From Rana temporaria (lineage: Eukaryota > Chordata > Amphibia > Anura > Ranidae): a stretch of DNA of 64,000 nucleotides. A program made the translations under genes and the position numbers. The notes below the pieces were generated by a model. That model worked only from the letters and a program-made list of their open reading frames with translations, was not told the DNA's origin and searched no databases. Position 1 is the first letter of the stretch, and every line of letters begins with the position of its first letter. The stretch covers positions 146,074,751 to 146,138,750 of the forward strand of contig NC_053499.1 in NCBI RefSeq assembly GCF_905171775.1. The letters are read 5' to 3'. Below, in pieces: positions 61,173 to 64,000 of this stretch.

Positions 61173-61461
61173 CATGGTTCCAGTAATCCATGTCCTTAGT
61201 CTGCTTGTCTTCAGCAAACTTTTTGCAGGCTGTCTGATGCATCATCTTTAGAAGAGTCTTCCTATTGGGACGACAGCCATGCAGACCAATTTGATGCAAT
61301 GTGGGGCATATGGTCTAAGCACGGACAGGCTTACCTCCAATCCCTTCCACCTCTGCAGCAATGCTGGCAGCCCTGATACGTCTATTTTCCAAAGACAACC
61401 TCTGGATATGACACTTTGGTCGACCATTGTGAGGTCTGTTCTGAGTAGAGCCTGTCCTGTT

Positions 61462-62001
61462 TTTTTTTTTTAGATTTTTTTTTTTTTTTTTTTTAAAGTG
61501 TATTTTTTTTGTGCGTGTACTCGAGAGAGGAGCCGGACTGCAGGAGTTGGGAGTAGGCAGGCCTCCCCCAGAGGCAATCTGCCACCTTTCTCCATGCCCC
61601 GGGTGGCAATGGCGGGTGTGTGAGGGGGTCCTCCCACACAGCCCGCCCTACCTGCTCCGCTTTGAAGCCCAACGGGGCAGAGGGACTCCCTATAAGGGAG
61701 TGAGAGGATTAGCCCGCTCAACCAGCCCCGTTAGTCCTTCGCCTCTCTTTTAGAGACCGCGTGGTCAAAGTGCGTGTGTTAACCCAATTTAGAGTGCGTG
61801 TGTAGGTGTGGTGGTTTTTGTGGGAGGGGGGTGGGCGTACTAAGCACAGGCTTACCTTGCATAGCACACCCACCGGGAGCCGGGCTGAGACCACCAAACT
61901 CAATTCACATGAAGCCGAGACCGGGATCCGAACCTCTAGCTGCAGAGGTGAATGGCTTGTCAGCGCAGTGCCAATCGCGTTGAGCCACCGCAGCTGCCCT
62001 A
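61462..62001 (-). mobile_element. tRNA-derived SINE inserted in the Tc1 element
   Basis: A 540-bp insert flanked by a perfect 15-bp duplication AGAGCCTGTCCTGTT (61447-61461 and 62002-62016). Read on the minus strand it begins AGGGCAGCTGCGG and has a polymerase III A box TGGCTCAACGCG (61976-61987) and a B box GGTTCGGATCC (61924-61934), at the spacing normal for tRNA-type promoters. It ends in an A-rich tail, seen as T-runs at 61462-61510. This is the structure of a LINE-mobilised SINE. At 540 bp it is longer than a simple tRNA SINE, so the 3' part may be a second module or a LINE tail. Confidence 0.85.
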
Positions 62002-62354
62002 AGAGCCTGTCCTGTTAAACTGCTGTATGGTCTTGGCCACCGTGCTGCAGCTTCCAGTGACCAGTATGAGAGAGTGAGAGCGACAACACCAAATTTAACA
62101 CACCTTCTCAACCCATTCACACCTGAGACCTTGTAACACTAACAAATCACATGACACCGGGGAGGGAAAATGGCTATATGGGCACAATTTGGACATTTTC
62201 ACTTTTATTGCCAGCGCTTTAGACATTAAATGGCTGTGTGTTGAGTTATTTTGAGGGGACAGCATATTTACACTGTTATACAAGCTGTACACTCACTACT
62301 TTACATTGTAGGAAAATGTAATTTCTTCAGCGTTGTCCACATGAAAAAATATAA

Positions 62355-62358
62355 ATGC

Positions 62359-62409
<51 letters not shown>

Positions 62410-62412
62410 ATG

Positions 62413-62451
<39 letters not shown>
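62355..62451. repeat. (TG)n(TA)n microsatellite at the Tc1 end
   Basis: TGTGTGTGTG then TA tracts at 62370-62402 and 62418-62451, separated by CACACAATGTATATG. It replaces the last part of the Tc1 right terminal repeat. Confidence 0.95.
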
Positions 62452-62456
<5 letters not shown>

Positions 62457-63331
62457 TATAAATACACTTTGGGAACCCTGCCCTCGGCTTTTGTTTCTCC
62501 TATTAGGATTTCAGCCACTAATCAACGACTGACATCTGTACTGTAACACAAGTTTTCAATTAACGTTCTTGATTTCTGTTTTGAACACATTCTTTTCTGG
62601 ACTGAAAACTGGTTTGCAGACTCAAACACCTTCAGGGGATGTAAAACATGTTATATTTACATGCGATTAGCTGAATTGTCACACACAGACTTGCATGTCT
62701 GGTAAACCTGCCCTAATGTTTACATATTTACTCTCATTAGTGTTCTACCTCTAAGCACAAGGAATCAAAAAGAGTTATTACTTCCAGAGCATTACATGCA
62801 TCTGAAACATTTCAAATTAATGGCAAAAGAAAATGTTGTGTCTTATACATTGCCTGTATATCAAAGATAGGCCACCTGCCTTACAAGCTCTGATATCTCA
62901 TTAGCACAGATGACTGAAATTGCTTTATATTGGTAGCTGGACTTCTCTAACATGCAAATGTGTCAGAGAGCAGCAAAGGAAGACTTTAGAAGCAAATAAG
63001 CATATCCAGTGATTTATTTATACACTAGCCATGGTTCCAATGATGCTTATAGAAAAGAGATGATCTACAGTCTATCTGGCCAACAACTGTCAGATCAGAA
63101 AATGCAGAAGTTTCTCTTGTTGGTGACAAAAAATAAAATAAAAAATCTATGCTTGGCCAAAATGATGGTTCATGTACTGTCCGCTAAATGTGATGGGGGA
63201 TAATTTTTGATAGAATTTGCTGGACATTACTGTAAACCACCCCAAAAAGTATATCGTGTCTGGAAGCAGAGATCCTGTTGAATAAAATGGTGGTAGCTGC
63301 AATTCTTTATGTCACAATATATTTGTGTAGT

Positions 63332-63396
63332 TACAGCGCATCCGGAAAGTATTCACGTCACTTCACTTTTTCTACATTTTGGTATGTTACAGCCTT
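63332..63396 (+). mobile_element. Tc1 terminal repeat fragment (third family)
   Basis: TACAGCGCATCCGGAAAGTATTCAC through GGTATGTTACAGCCTTA is the terminal inverted repeat of another widespread vertebrate Tc1 family. It stops where a GGCTCCATGCACACTG MITE-like sequence begins. Confidence 0.7.
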
Positions 63397-63701
63397 AGGC
63401 TCCATGCACACTGAAGCTAAAAAAAGCTATAAAAAACGCCAGTAGCTTTGCAGGGAGCCTTTCAACGTTTTTTTAGCGTTTTTGCAATAGCTTTAATTAG
63501 TGTTTTTCAGTGTAGCATTTTTTTTTTCAATGGATAAAAAAACGCAAAAAAAAACGCTGGCGTTTTTGAGCGTTCATGGGCGTTTTTGAGCGATTTTTCC
63601 CGCCGTAAAACGTCACTTTGAACAGATGCTAAATGGAATTTTGAACAGTTCCAAATACCAGTCAACAAGGGCACAAAACCTTTAGGCTTCTTCTAGAAAG
63701 C

Positions 63702-64000
63702 TTAAAGCGGGGGTTCACCCTTAGAGGGCACTTTTCCCCCTTAGATTCCTGCTCGTTTTTACTAGGGGAATCGGCTATTTATTTTAAAATATGTGCAGTA
63801 CTTACCCGTTTACGAGATGCATCCTCTCCGTCGCTTCCGGGTATGGGCTTCGGGAATGGGCGTTCCTTCTTGATTGACAGGTTTCCGAGAGGCTTCCGAC
63901 GGTCGCATCCATCGCGTCACGATTTTCCGAAAGAAGCCGAACGTCGGTGCGCAGGCGCAGTATAGAGCCGCACCGACGTTCGGCTTCTTTCGGCTACGAG
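63702..64000. mobile_element. TTAA foldback MITE, cut by the window end
   Basis: Starts TTAAAGCGGGGGTTCACCC like the copy at 57114. Its centre has the pair GAAAGAAGCCGAACGTCGGTG / CACCGACGTTCGGCTTCTTTC at 63930-63990, so about half of the element is present. Confidence 0.85.

Larger units (their letters stand above)
60727..62354 (-). mobile_element. Degenerate Tc1-like element (second family) with two insertions
   Basis: On the plus strand the text runs through the complement of a Tc1 transposase and then the right-end region (GTTGAGTTATTTTGAGGGG near 62241). It belongs to a common vertebrate Tc1 family with ends of the type CTCACAAAAGTGAGTACACC. Minus-strand pieces such as MNLFGSDVVKRVWPQ and KHGDGSVMVWGCMSAAGT show the transposase core. 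The left part is missing. The body is broken by a 208-bp insert (60965-61172) and a SINE (61462-62001). The outermost terminal repeat on the right is replaced by a (TA)n tract from 62355. Not functional. Confidence 0.85.
51530..64000 (-). other. BANP: BANP intron or upstream gene region (5' side)
   Basis: No exon for the BEN domain or N-terminus of BANP was recognised between 51530 and the window end, so this is read as part of one large intron. It contains the complete Tc1 element (51894-53524), TTAA MITEs (53896, 57114, 63702), a 470-bp tandem duplication (59656), a broken Tc1 with two insertions (60727-62354) and (TA)n tracts. Between 54380 and 55990, 57630 and 59460, and 62460 and 63330 I see only AT-rich sequence without a recognised gene or repeat, except the possible exon at 59468. 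Confidence 0.55.

Noticed and set aside
61921..61987. tRNA-like A and B boxes
   Set aside because: They lie in an insert with a 15-bp target duplication and a T-rich tail, so they are the promoter of a SINE and not a tRNA gene. No cloverleaf was found.

Overview
This is a non-coding-rich stretch of an amphibian nuclear genome, most likely a ranid-type frog. Three things point there: spliced protein-coding exons, frog-type dispersed repeats, and Tc1/mariner and L1-like elements of vertebrate type. Nothing in it looks bacterial or plasmid-like. The frog assignment rests on recognising repeat families and on the close match to vertebrate BANP; it was not tested by a database search.

The one host gene I can name is BANP (BTG3-associated nuclear protein, also called SMAR1), read on the minus strand. 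Four exons of its C-terminal, glutamine-rich region are placed at 51457-51529, 40104-40234, 31762-31824 and 26721-26765, in transcript order. Each has AG/GT splice borders and the reading frame runs through all four joins. The exons for the BEN domain and N-terminus should lie beyond base 64000. The exon for the last part of the protein was not found and should lie to the left of base 1, or was missed. Almost all of the window is therefore BANP intron sequence.

The introns are packed with transposable elements, many nested. (1) TTAA-flanked foldback MITEs occur at 1270, 3403, 5716, 7666, 11952, 37061, 53896, 57114 and 63702. (2) MITEs with GGCC...GTACAC termini and TAA/TTA flanks occur at 1, 9917, 13062, 18801, 30141 and 36125. 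(3) A CpG-rich MITE family is present in at least six copies, two of them 741 bp long in opposite orientation. (4) hAT-like elements with 8-bp target duplications lie at 16937, 32144, 45098, 45230 and 45787. (5) A solo LTR lies at 27112-27883 with a 5-bp duplication. (6) A 5'-truncated L1-like insertion lies at 23831-24627 with a 13-bp duplication. (7) There are several Tc1-like elements, including a complete one at 51894-53524 whose 340-codon transposase has an uninterrupted DD34E triad. (8) A second Tc1 family is broken by a tRNA-derived SINE (61462-62001, 15-bp duplication) and by a 208-bp insert, next to a 470-bp tandem duplication.

No operon, CRISPR array, toxin or new multi-gene system is present. 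What is worth reading is the insertion history and the BANP C-terminal exon structure.
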